Positions 45,163 through 56,503 of a stretch of 64,000 bases of DNA are shown one piece after another. The notes below the pieces were generated by a model. The model made no database searches. It was not told where the DNA came from and saw nothing but the letters and a program-made list of their open reading frames with translations. This DNA comes from Spinacia oleracea (lineage: Eukaryota; Streptophyta; Magnoliopsida; Caryophyllales; Amaranthaceae): NCBI RefSeq assembly GCF_020520425.1, contig NC_079487.1:127928385-127992384 (forward strand), read 5' to 3'. Both the position numbers and the translations under genes were made by a program. The stretch's first letter is position 1, and each line of letters starts with the position of its first letter.

Positions 45163-45433
45163 GTTAGGCTAGGCCAAATAATAGAATGAACCATCGTCCT
45201 TCCCAGTTCCCAACTTCCCACTATTCCACTAATGTCTTTTGGAAAATTCTGATTCGAAGCCCATGGTACGTTATGGACCCAACCAAAGGTCAGGCCCAAT
45301 TAAGAACCTCTCTCGACCATCACCTTTAAAAAGACTTCAACAACGTGAGGGGTGTCTGACACATCAAGCAATGCGGATTGCGGAGACGATGTAGGGAAAT
45401 CAAAATAGTCGTATCACTAGCGCGCACACACCC

Positions 45434-45447
45434 TTTTGGCGCCAAAA
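45434..45447. promoter_or_regulatory. E2F-type site 1 upstream of CDC6
   Basis: The palindrome 'ttttggcgccaaaa' contains the E2F consensus TTTSGCGC on both strands, 180 bp before the CDC6 start codon. In plants CDC6 is an established E2F target at G1/S. Confidence 0.8.
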
Positions 45448-45477
45448 CAGTCTCCCACCTTCTCCGCCATTTTCATT

Positions 45478-45485
45478 TTTCCCGC
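45478..45485 (+). promoter_or_regulatory. E2F-type site 2 upstream of CDC6
   Basis: 'tttcccgc' is the other common form of the E2F consensus, 142 bp before the start codon and 30 bp after site 1. Confidence 0.75.
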
Positions 45486-45626
45486 GAACCATATCTCTCC
45501 TTTTTCACCATTTTATACTCCTCCCTTTATTCCAGATCCATTACTGATTTCCTTCTGCATTTTCTCTCTCCTAATCTCACTTCACCCCCTCTCTCTCTAT
45601 CTATATCCACCTCCACTCTACTTGCA

Positions 45627-48600
45627 ATGCCGACTATCGCCGATCGGTCCACGTCAGCCTTCACCGGCGTAACACCTACGAAGCGGCGGCTGAGGTCAAA
45701 TTCTACGGCGGAGGATGAAATTCCGGCGACTCCTCCGGCGAAGTGGAAATCTCCTCGTCGCTGCATCAACAGTAGTCCTAAATCTCCTTCAAATGTCAGT
45801 TTTAGGTTTCTTCATTTCATTTTCTACTCTCGTGTTTTGGTTTTTGGAGTTTATTTTTGATTGATTTTTTTTTTTTTTTTTTTTTTTTTGCAGGGAATTG
45901 AGAAGGAATTTAGCGACAAGCTAGCTACTACCAGCAGATCTCCGCTGAAGAAATCGTCAAATAATTTATTTGCTAAACCTAAATGGAATCCAAGAGGTTC
46001 ATTTCTCTCTCTTAACTACGTTAATTTTGTGAGATCGGTTTACTTACCTCTCTACCTCAACTTTTGATGAAAATCAATTAGGTTGAGCTATTTTGTTTTA
46101 TAAACAATTAAATTGAATTATGTTTAGGTTATGTGAATTATTTTCGGTGCAATTGATTATGAGCTATTCGTTGTTAAAAAAATTAGGTTAATTTCACGCA
46201 ACTTATGTTTCGTACTACTCCGTATTAGTTGATTTTTGTTAATGAGTCGAATTCACATGAATGTTTAGATAGTGCTGTTGCTAATTAATGTTGGATTATA
46301 TTAGATGCTGAGCAACTGAGAGTTGTGAAAGAGGCATTGCATGTTTCCACAATGCCGTCAAGCGTGGTTTGTAGGGAAGATGAGTCAAAGAAGGTTCTAG
46401 AATTTTGCAAGACCAGCGTGGAGAGACGGAAACCAGGGAGTTTATATTTGTGTGGATGCCCTGGGACGGGAAAGACTATGATTATGGAAAAGGTTAAGCA
46501 GTCTTTGCTTAACTGGTCAAATGAGGTGAGCTCAATTCATAATGTTGTCTTAGTTGGCTGTTTTTGTTTATTTAGGCTCATGTTGTTGAAGTATGATCAT
46601 GATGTTTGAAGAGTTGTAGGAGGATATTGTGTTTCTTGCTGTACATTTCTTGTGCTGTTATTAGTAATCCAAATGGGTTTGGTGGTGCTATTTGATCAAT
46701 TTCGTTTTCTCTATTGGATGTTTTTCATGTCCACAAATCACAATGATTGGACTTTAAAGAACATTTTGATCCTTTGATTTCGTTATTGAATGATCATCTT
46801 TATTAATGATTGAACTTGGAGGAACTCCATGATCAATTTGAATGAGTGATCATGTTTCTGAAAGGTTGGACGAGGAACTCTGTAGACAATTGATTGAGAG
46901 TTTTGAATGATTGGACTTCAAGGACTTTATGTGTCTGTTCTGTAAAACGTTGGGACACCTTCTCCTTTGTTTGAACTTACAGAAGTATATACCCTCCAAT
47001 AATAAAATGAAATTTAGTTCCTGTAAAGGTCAGCTCTAGAGAAATGTTTTTTCGTATGTTTGATGTCAAGGGAATACTGGCGTTGAGTGCTGATAAGCAG
47101 TCCTATATGATGCTCTTATCATAATAAAATGTAGCTTTAGTTTCATGAAATGCTTCCATTTTCTTTCAAGGTCCATGTTTAATAATTGGTATGGATTGTG
47201 TTTTACTGCAAGCCGCCCAAGTGCAGGCTAAGCTGTCAAATTTGTGAACTTGGATTTACAGAAGTATCTTTACGACAAAGCTGCTTGGACGTCCTGATTT
47301 GATTGCATTATCTTAGCTTTCATTTACGACTCTGAATATGGATGTTTGACCTTTTAAATTTGACAAATGCCTTGGTTGTTTCCACATAGTTCTCATTTTT
47401 TGAAATCATCTTTATTGTCTAGGTGGAGATTGAGCAACCGGATGTGTTATTTATGAATTGCACTTCTCTATCAAAGTCCTCAGAGATTTTTACCAAGGTA
47501 TATAACTATATATCACAAGTGAGGATAATATTCTTGATTTTGATCCTTCTACATGTTATTTAAATGTTATCTGCCTTTTGAAGATCCTTCAAAATATTCA
47601 ACCAAAGAAAAAGATTAGTGGCTCAACTACTGCTCTAAAGCACATACAAAACCTCTATGTACAAGATGGAGAGTCGGGCAACAGAATGATGTAAGAACCC
47701 TATCTGAAGTACTTTACATGAAAGCCTTTCAAGTCTGTGGTCATTTGACTAATTTATTGTTTCCGAATGCATCAGGTTGTTAATTATTGATGAACTGGAC
47801 TATCTCATTACTAAAGACCGTGAAGTGCTTCACGAACTATTTATGCTTACTACGCTGCCATTTTCCAGATTTATATTAATAGGTAAAACTGAAAAGAAAA
47901 ACCTTCTATTATCACTTGCACAGAGCTTGTATTCAGCATTGCATCTAAAAATGGTTCTCATGTACTGTTACTTTTTCAGGCATTGCCAATGCAATAGATC
48001 TAGCAGATCGATTTCTTCCTCGTCTGCAGTCCTTGAATTGTAAGCTCTTTTTGTTTCCATCACAATTTTGTTGCTTCCAATCTGCTGTTACTTTAACTAA
48101 TCTTGAAGTGAAATCACCCTATGGTAGACAATTCACATTCTTTAACCTAGTGTTATTCCTGATGTCTCAATAAGCAATGCACACTTAATCAATGTAATGA
48201 CCTAGCCAGGGGAAACAGACTGGATTTAGTTAAAGTGACAAAGTGTTTTTAGTTGTAACTACTACCCACATCTCTTTTATCCTCCTGGAATGTTGAATAC
48301 TCTATCTCAAAGAAGAATAAAATGATCAACTTGTGGATATTTTGAAGTGGCAAGTTTTGAAATTTACAATATGACCTGTCAGGCTGATTACTAAACTGCT
48401 CTCTGATGTCAGGTAAACCTTCAGTTTTGACATTCCGTGCTTACTCGAAGGACCAAATACAAAAGATTCTTCAGGAGAGGCTTGTGGTTAGTTTCTTTGA
48501 TTCATCTTATTGACGTAAATGCACAAATGTTAGAAAGATAAACATTTTAGGATGAGTTCACCCAACATATTTCTAACATGGAGCCTCCATTTTCCGAACA

Positions 48601-50664
48601 GGGGCTTCCTTACAAGGCCTTTCAGCCACAAGCCTTGGAACTTTGTGCAAGAGTGAGTCTTTCTATATTTTCTTGGATTTTGAGATCAATATGACTTGCT
48701 CATTTTAGTGTAGCCTACAAAAGTTGTTTTTGATGTCCTCATATCAGAACATTTAAAGCGATAGTATGACATTATAGTATGGAGAAGAGGTATAGTTGCT
48801 AGTTCTTATAAAATGATCAGGTAAACCTTGATATGGAAATTCGATCACTGGCTGTAATTGGAGCATTTTCAAGATAGCATGGATTTAGAGTGTTTAGCCA
48901 AATTCTACACCTCTTTGTACTATAGATCAAGCACATCATACAAAATCTGTAGATAATTCACCTGTTCAATCCAAGCATGTTTTGATACTTGGCTACATGT
49001 AATGCTTTGATGGCAGAAAGTTGCAGCTGCATCTGGAGACATGAGGAAAGCTCTAAGTGTATGCAGGTTTGTGCTTGTCAATTCTGTTTATTTTTCCTAG
49101 AGGTTCCTAATATTTAACTGAATACAAACTGATTGAATTTTGCCCTTTCCATGAAATCCACTCCTTGCTTTGGTCTGTTGATTTTTTAATATTCATCTTA
49201 CATTGGTGCCTTCTTCTGCAGGAGTGCAATTGAGACTCTAGAATCAGAGATGAAGGAAATTGCAAGTAATTCTGAGAAACTGTCTATTGAGAATGGATCC
49301 TCAGACCAAGAAAATGTTCCAGCTGCTCCTGTCTCTCGCGAAATGGACATAGTAAGTTCCTTGCAGCTTTCTACTTCCCTTTCCCAATCATCTTTTCTTC
49401 TTAATACGTACTAATCAGGAACTTTTGCTATGATATTTCTTTTTCATTTATACCTTGATATGCCTATGTATAACTCTTCCATTGTCTTTCATCACAGGTA
49501 CAAATCCATCATATGGCAGTAGCTTTATCAAAGACCTATAGATCCCCTGTAGTGGAGACTATACAATCTCTTCCCCAACATCAGCAGGTATATCTTTGTT
49601 TTGCCTTTTGCGATCCCTGTTATATATTTTGCCACTAACTTACCCATTCAGCCAACCAAAGTACCATTGCATTCTGCAAGATGTTGAGCATGTCAAACGA
49701 TCTCTTAGCATTCATTTAGTGAACATATCATGTTTTCAAATCTTAGCTGCTATAATAGAGATATCTTCAATTCCTAATTCATTTTGGACTGCCTTATTTG
49801 AAGCCATATCTACCAACTTTGGCAGTAAAATACTTGGCATTAAGATGTTGAATTACCCTTTTTTGTTTGACTAACACTAAAGTAGTCCTTTAAAGTTCTT
49901 ATAATGGACTATTTGACAAAAACACATAGTACTAGATTCCACTATAACTAATGCAATCTAGAAGTTGGACAATAGCTGCGTGAAGTTGGTAGCTGAGAAG
50001 TGCCATTGGCCCATTCCATACCTGGGAGATAAAAAATGCTGTTTGCAAATATGCCATTTATCAATTTATGAGCTTTAAGTTCATTAGTCCAATGGCTCCA
50101 AGGTTTTAATTATTTATTTGTGGCAACAGATCATTCTCTGCTCAGCAGTCAAGCTTTTCCGAGAGGGGAAAAAGGAGTGTAATGTTGGAGAGGTAATTTC
50201 TTATTTCCTATTCTGTCCTGTCCCGCGATAGATTGAGGAAGAAAGCCACTTACATTCAAGTGCTTTTGCCATACAGCTGAATAAATCTTACAATAGCGTA
50301 TGCAAATCTGCGAAACTTCCGTCTGTAGGGATCCTAGAGCTGTCAAGTATGTGCAAAGCATTAAACGACCAGGTGATTTATCTTCCCATGTCCAACCTAG
50401 CCATTTGCCTGTTTCAAATAATTGACATGATGATATTCACACTTTGAGGCTCTTGTCTTCGCAGGGACTGCTGAAGCTTGTTCGGTCTCAGAAAGGGGAA
50501 AAACTATCCTTGAAAGTCGATGCATCAGATATTACATTCGCACTGCAGGTCCTTTATTGTAGTCCTTATAAGTTTGTTTGTAAAATAATCATTGTATGTA
50601 TTGGATGCTCATCCTGCTCTGAATGGTACAGGGAGTTCGTTTATTCCGCAACTTTCTTCAATAA
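45627..50664 (+). CDS. CDC6: CDC6, replication-licensing AAA+ ATPase
   Basis: 16 exons: 45627-45794, 45894-45996, 46305-46525, 47423-47497, 47584-47690, 47776-47882, 47980-48039, 48413-48486, 48602-48652, 49017-49066, 49222-49351, 49498-49587, 50130-50192, 50277-50372, 50465-50548, 50632-50664. All junctions are GT-AG and keep frame; the product is 503 residues, close to the family's usual size in plants. With ORC and CDT1, CDC6 loads the MCM helicase on origins. The N-terminus is basic with several Ser/Thr-Pro sites (VTPTKRR, PATPPAKWKSP, SSPKSP), likely CDK targets. The AAA+ core follows, with Walker A GCPGTGKT, Walker B LLIIDELD and a sensor region NAIDLADRFLPRL. The C-terminal winged helix ends GVRLFRNFLQ. 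A T-run of about 30 bases precedes the exon 2 acceptor. Confidence 0.95.
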
Positions 50665-52012
50665 TCAAATCCAATTCTATCAATGTTGTAAGTAACTGGA
50701 GAATCCAACACAGTTCAAGGTCTCCAAATTTGAAGGTATAAAACTACTTATCTTGCATTTTCTTTGTTTTCAAGTAATTTCTTAACAGCCTGACAGGCTA
50801 TATCCTTTAATTCGTTAAATAGTCTAGATTAGAGTTGCTGTGACTGTAATTATTCATGAAGAGAATCAGATGCCTTGTTAATTAAAAACCTAATTCTGAT
50901 TGTTTGATTTTCAATGCAGGTTCCAGATCGGAGCAAGATCTAGGACCATGAGCTTCGCCATGCAGAATTCACCATCTTACACAGCTCATGAAAAGGGTTA
51001 TTTGGAGTCTCAATAGCAAACCAGTGGGAGAGGAACATCTTAGGTGCAGACGAACTGAAACTTACTTGGCTACTTATACAGCATACGGAGTAGTAAATAA
51101 TACTCCATATTTACTAAACTATGATTCTATGTCAATACCTATGAATGAATTACACCAAATTGAAATTTGTACTTACCTGCTCGTGTTCATAAATATGAGT
51201 ATCTCAATAAAACGTGAACATCAGTAACAATTAGCCAATTGACTGCAGATACACAAACAAATTTCACTGAAGACTTGACTGTAAAACTAACTGGATTATT
51301 CCCATGAATACAGTGTGCTTCAGTACGGTTTTAGATGCCTAAGGATCATAATGTAAAAAACACTCTTAGTCAACCCAAGATCACTTGTGGAGAGATCAGT
51401 CAATGCTGTTAATGCCACTAATCATACAAGTATCTCATTTATCTGCTTCTGAATAGATTAAACAAAGATATAAGTGACAATTAGTAATGCACTAATGCAC
51501 TATGAGTCTGCAGTGCACAGAAACACAGTATTGTTCCGATGTCCATGAATCTCCATGCCAAAGGTACGGTTGGGTTGTAGAAACTTCTGCAATTTTGTAA
51601 CAGATTCACCAATTTAGCTTAATTTATCCTTTATTTTGTGGTGGGCAGGTTTTTGCCAAGCTACTACTCATAATTAGTAGTAACAAATCACAAAAAATGT
51701 AGTCAAGTAATTATGCGAAAGTATTCCTTCAAAAAAAATAAAAAAAATGATGCGAAGGTACAGATATATCGGATCCAATTCCGATACCAATTTATGACAC
51801 CGGTTCTGAATCAAGATCAGACAAATTAGACCAGGCCCAATCTTGCTCACACCGACATTGGGCTGTTATCACTCCGATAGTCCATAGATAGCCAGATCAG
51901 TTTACGTGGGCCAGTGAGTCGTTCTCCTTAGCTTCGGCATCATTTATTTGGATAACCAGATCAAATAACTAAGTCTAGAAGTATACTTGGATAGTTGGAT
52001 GTGCTTTTTTTA
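50665..52012. other. CDC6 3' region and intergenic DNA
   Basis: A possible 3'-UTR intron lies between 'gttgtaagtaac' (about 50690) and 'caatgcag' (50919). 'caataaaacg' at 51204 is a candidate polyadenylation signal. A 66-bp block at 51125-51190 is repeated at 52361-52426 with one difference. Confidence 0.4.
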
Positions 52013-52342
52013 CCTCCCTCCTCCCTTAATACTCGTACCGATTTGATGGGTGCGGAGTTTAAGACATTTCAATTGATTTATTAATTTAATAGATGTTAGT
52101 TGATAGTAGGGTATTTTTTTTTTAAATATAGTTAGTGGAAAATGCGTAAGGGGAGGGGAGTAGTGAGTGAGGGGTGTGAATTTTTAAATGATTTTTTGTA
52201 GGGAGTAAGGGTGTAGGTGGGTTAGTAGGTAAGTGTGAGCAATAATATAATATTGGTAAAAATTTCCATTTATTAAAGTGGTGCAAGTATTAAGCAACGA
52301 TCCGAAAAAGAAAGCGGTGCGAGTATTAAGAGACGGGGGGAG
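52013..52342 (-). mobile_element. Diverged Stowaway-like MITE of the CTCCCTCC family, copy E
   Basis: TA on both sides (52011-52012 and 52343-52344). Starts 'cctccctcctcccttaatac' and ends 'gagacggggggag'. The body is a diverged version of copy C ('tagttgatagtagggtatt', 'ttttgtagggagta'). It is older than copies A to D. Confidence 0.75.
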
Positions 52343-52503
52343 TAGATGTCAATAAAACATTTCTATGTCAATACCTATGAATGAATTACACCAAATTGAA
52401 ATTTGTACTTACCTGCTCATGTTCACGTCAATAAGGGTTATGTTATTTTTGGAACTGAGTTGTAGGGTGGTAAATAATTCAATTTGATATTTAGTTGGTT
52501 CAA

Positions 52504-54012
52504 ATCAGAAAATCAGAAACATTAGTCCGACTTGTTCTAGATGTTTTTATCATAAAGAAGATCACATTCATCTTTTTAGGGATTGTCCTCAATCTAGTGT
52601 GCTTTGGTCCTTTATTTTTCAAAGAGTGTGGAAAAATGATAAATTTCAGTATAGTAGATTTTATAATGCAGACTGGAAGAACTGGATTCAGTTTAATCTC
52701 CATAACTCAAAAAGCTGGAAAGTCATTTTTACTATAGCCATTTGGCATATTTGGACTTCAAGAAACAAATCAGTCTTTGATCTAAAAATGAAAAGTGCTT
52801 TCTTTCTTTACAATTCCTTCTTTGTGGATTGGAAATCTACTAACTTAGCTTTGCAGGATAAGATTCCGAACAACAGGTCTGACCAGGTCGTACCAAAGAA
52901 GCATTGGATGCCCCCCATAGAAGGTTATATGAAGCTCAACATAGATGGTGCGTGGAAGTCAGGGAATGTTGCTGGAGGGGGAGGGGTCTTTCGAAGGCAT
53001 ACAGGATCCTGGTTTGTGGGATTTTCCACAAAATTTAGGGTTCACTCACCTCTAGCTTCTGAGCTCTATGCATTGAGAGAGGGTCTGAAGATAGCAAAAA
53101 ACTTCATGATTGATAAGTTGGAAGTAGAAACTGATGCTCTCAATCTTAAGTTGTTGCTGGAAAAGGTGAAAGATCAACCACAACATGAGTTGGGTCCTGT
53201 TCTTCGGGAGGTAACACAGTTATTAGGTGAAGGATGGATAATCACCTTCTCTCATATCCCCAAAACTTATAACAGAGTTGCTCATGCCTTAGCAGCGCAT
53301 TCGCTGATTATGATGGTGCAGCATAAGCTTCATTACATAATTCCATCCTGTGCCAAAGATGAATATGAGGGAGATTTTGAGAAAGCAAATCCAGTCTATG
53401 TGGAGGAGATGAGAAGAAATGCTCGTGAGCAGGTTCGTGCTATGTGTAATGCAAAAAAGAAGAACTCGGAAATTATCAACAAGATTGGTGAAAGTTCTTC
53501 AGCTTCTGGGATTGTTTTTGGCTCTATAGTTTCTAATATTAAGAAGGTGATGCAAGGTTCAAATTCTGCTCAAGAAGGAATTGCTATAGATAAAGGAAAA
53601 GACAAGGAGTTTGTTCCATTCGTTGTTGGTGGTTCAACAATAACGAATAACATAGAAATTGTTGAAGTTGAAGATGATGAGGAAAATGGAAGTGTTACCA
53701 ACAACTAATTTGGATAACTTACTTTTGAGGAGACGCATGCGTTCACAAGTACATGCCTTGGCGTTCTTTTGTACATATTAGTATGTTAGTTTACTATTGC
53801 TTTTCTACCGGCGAAGTTGGATGTAACAAGTTGTAGTGTCTTCCGGGCTTTTGTTATGGTTTCCCGTGGGGTTTTCCTAAGCTCTTTCAGCGTTTTAGGA
53901 GTATTTTGGATAATGGCGCTTGATCTTGTTTTCTCACTCGATGAGAATTTTGATTTGGGGATTTTCAGCCCTAATTAATTAATATATATATCGACGGATT
54001 TGCGTAAAAAAA
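52504..54012 (+). mobile_element. 5'-truncated LINE retrotransposon
   Basis: Flanked by a perfect 18-bp target duplication 'gatatttagttggttcaa' (52486-52503 and 54013-54030) and ended by a short A-tail (54006-54012). This is the signature of target-primed reverse transcription with early termination. It carries only the end of ORF2, about 300 bp of 3' UTR and the tail. The exact duplication indicates a fairly recent insertion. Confidence 0.93.
52506..53708 (+). pseudogene. 3' part of LINE ORF2: zf-RVT, RNase H and an acidic C-terminal extension
   Basis: Open from the truncation point; no genuine start codon (the first residues come from mid-protein). Residues near the start, CSRCFYHKEDHIHLFRDC with SVLW, form the zf-RVT zinc motif that follows plant LINE reverse transcriptases. 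Then comes an RNase H domain: NIDGAWKSGN (first Asp), ASELYALREGL (Glu), VETDALNL (second Asp) and NRVAHALAAHS. In the last motif the usual Asp is His, which may weaken catalysis. About 125 residues follow RNase H: a charged helix (EEMRRNAREQVRAMCNAKKK), a Ser/Gly linker and an acidic tail NIEIVEVEDDEENGS. Such an extension is unusual for this family. No stop or frameshift is seen in the remaining 400 codons. Confidence 0.88.
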
Positions 54013-54030
54013 GATATTTAGTTGGTTCAA

Positions 54031-54742
54031 TTTTATTCTTGTGTTTCGTATTTAAGCTTATATTTTCAAGTAGTATATTATGATAAACTATTACGGAGTA
54101 TATAGATTAATTTTTGGGTCAATTTGCTTTGGATCATATATATATCAAATTTATATCGGTTACTTTTTCTTGGTGAGACGGTTTTAATAAGGTATCAAAC
54201 GTCGAAAATGAATATACTCCTCGTCATCTGTGCTTAGTGTTAAGGGTAAAAGTTTGTCAAGGATCTCTTTCCATTTTCAAAGGTAGATGATCAAGCCTTA
54301 ATCAATCAATCAATTATGGGATAAAGAAGTTTCACCTAATTTTCCCTTCTTATTCACCACATCTTCACTTCTCTGGACAATTAGCAGAATACGTTGCAGT
54401 TAAACTGAACCCGATTACAATTATTTGAACTCGGATTAAGTTCTATTCATATGGGTATACGACTTTCACTAATATAAACTTATTTAATAAAGAGAATACT
54501 ACAAGTGGACGATGATATTACCTTCCTAATAACTTGATTACATCATGGTTTAAATAGGGAACAAATCTAAAACTAATAGACATAAGACATTGAAATATTT
54601 TTCATATAATTATAACCATATAAGGAGTAAATAACACTAACAAGACATATTTTAATTGTATTGTAATCAACTATTCTTATTTTTGCTGAATTTGTCTTAT
54701 CAAAATTTATATGAAGTTACTATTCGAAACTTTAACTATCTA
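54031..54742. other. Intergenic DNA, nothing recognised
   Basis: AT-rich spacer between the LINE and MULE-3, with no coding or structural signal. Confidence 0.5.
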
Positions 54743-54751
54743 TATAAAAAA

Positions 54752-56197
54752 CGGTTTTTTCATGAAATGCCCCTAAGGTTTCACGAAACGCACCAAATAC
54801 ACCTGCGCGTTTCAAATCACATAATATACCTCTTTTTAAACTTATTTGCACCAAATGCCCTTAAATATCCTTAATGACTAACGGTCGTTAACTTCCGTTA
54901 GTGTTAACCTCTAATTTCATGTAATTAACTCTAGCTAACAAACAACTTATTAAATTACTATATTACCCTCCCTTAATATCTCTTCCATTCTCTCTTCTCA
55001 GTTCTCACTCTGCTCAACTCATTTTCACTCATCCCCTCCACACCATGGCAGCCTCTTGCTCCTCCTATCCACCACTACAACCGTTCACATTCTCTCTCCT
55101 GACCTCGCCTGACCCTTCGCCGCCCTAGCCACCGTCTCGCTCACCACGACCCGCGGACCAGAAACACATGCTACCACTCCTTTTACTTCGATCTCCTCCT
55201 GCGCCTAGCAACCACCACCACTAGCTTATTGCCCCCTTTCTCTCCCACCTTCTCCTCCGTCCTATGGCATTCCCTCCTCAATTAGAACCACCAACATCAC
55301 ACAAGACACCTTTTATAAATCCAAGAACCCTAATTCCCCAATTCTATCACAAAAATCGTGGTTAAATACCAATTCAATTGTGAACATTCAATTCGAGTGT
55401 TTCCATGTTTCGCCTCGATGTACGGTGAATTGGAGTTGTTTGAGGGATTTGTACATTCATATTACTCTTATCAATGAGGATGCAATTAACAAAACAAAAT
55501 TCTGATGGGAAGTCCTCGGTTGACGAATCTAGAATTTGGGGATTGTAAAGGGTTTTCTGCAATTGATACTTCTTATTCTTCCAGTTTGAGAAATTTGGTG
55601 TAAAATTTCTTATTCTTCTAAGGGTGGGCAATATTTGCTGAATATCTTTGTCTCTAATGATCTCGAGACATTGATTCTGGCTAGTAATTTTTTGTCGACC
55701 AAATGCAGGTTGATGAATGCCACGTCTTCTTTGAAGAAAGTTGAGCTGATTTTCCGAGCAGTGCCAAAGCACGATGAAGGTGATGAGGTCATGTATAAGA
55801 AGTATGGTGATGGGTTTGCGTTAGGCGTTAGCAATTGATGTTTGATGAAGATGGTTTGAAGAAGGAAAATTTGTGGTTGGGTTCACCATTTTGATACCCA
55901 GAAAAAGGAGATGTGAGATTGACAGGAGAGTGAGAGGAGAGATGGGATTTAGAGTTAAAAGTTAATTAGGGTTCATTAGGTGTTAATTATGATTAATTAT
56001 GCTAATCAGTAATTAATAAGGGTTAACTTAGGATTAGTTAGATTAATTAACAGTTAATGTTAACGGAGTTAGATTTTCGTTAAGTCTATGGGCATTTGGT
56101 GCAAATAAGTTTAAAAAGGGGTATATTATGTGATTTGAAACGCGCAGGTGTATTTGGTGCGTTTCGTGAAACCTCGGGACATTTCATGAAAAAACCG
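54752..56197. mobile_element. MULE-3: Mutator-like element upstream of anthranilate synthase
   Basis: Perfect 9-bp target duplication 'tataaaaaa' (54743-54751 and 56198-56206). Ends 'cggttttttcatgaaatgcc' and the inverse with 'cggttttttcatgaaatgtc'; arms of about 150 bp. The arms contain 'gcaccaaatacacctgcgcg' and 'tttgcaccaaatgccc', diverged forms of the iterated word in MULE-1 and MULE-2. The interior has a CT-rich leader-like stretch with 'accatggcagcctc' at about 55043, and open stretches at 55374-55840 that are not recognisable. It could be captured host DNA (Pack-MULE style), but that is unproven. Confidence 0.88.
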
Positions 56198-56321
56198 TAT
56201 AAAAAATTATTATTATTCCTAAATTAAGTAGTGTGAAAATATTGTGAAAGGAACACGGCCTAACGATCAATTTGTTTTCCCGAATCAAAATAATCGAGAA
56301 AAAAGGGCAAAAATCCCCTCC

Positions 56322-56330
56322 TATAAATAA
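56322..56330 (+). promoter_or_regulatory. TATA box of the anthranilate synthase gene
   Basis: 'tataaataa' lies 182 bp before the start codon and 125 bp after the end of MULE-3. Sequence and position fit a plant core promoter. Confidence 0.6.
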
Positions 56331-56503
56331 AACGGAGCCATAGTCAAAAATCGTCATAACCGTTTCAATTTCAGTTTTATTAGTAGCATCACCCTTCTTG
56401 TCGGCTCTTCCCTCTTTTTTTCCATTTGCTCCTCAATTTCAGAATCTATTTCTCTCTTTTCTTTGATTGTTTGGTTGAATGCTCTGACTCTGAGGTTTCA
56501 ACA

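Noticed and set aside
55635..55838. Open frame in MULE-3 (LETLILASNFLSTKCRLMNA)
   Set aside because: A captured gene was considered, but no family is recognisable and the opposite strand is equally open; left as undetermined interior.
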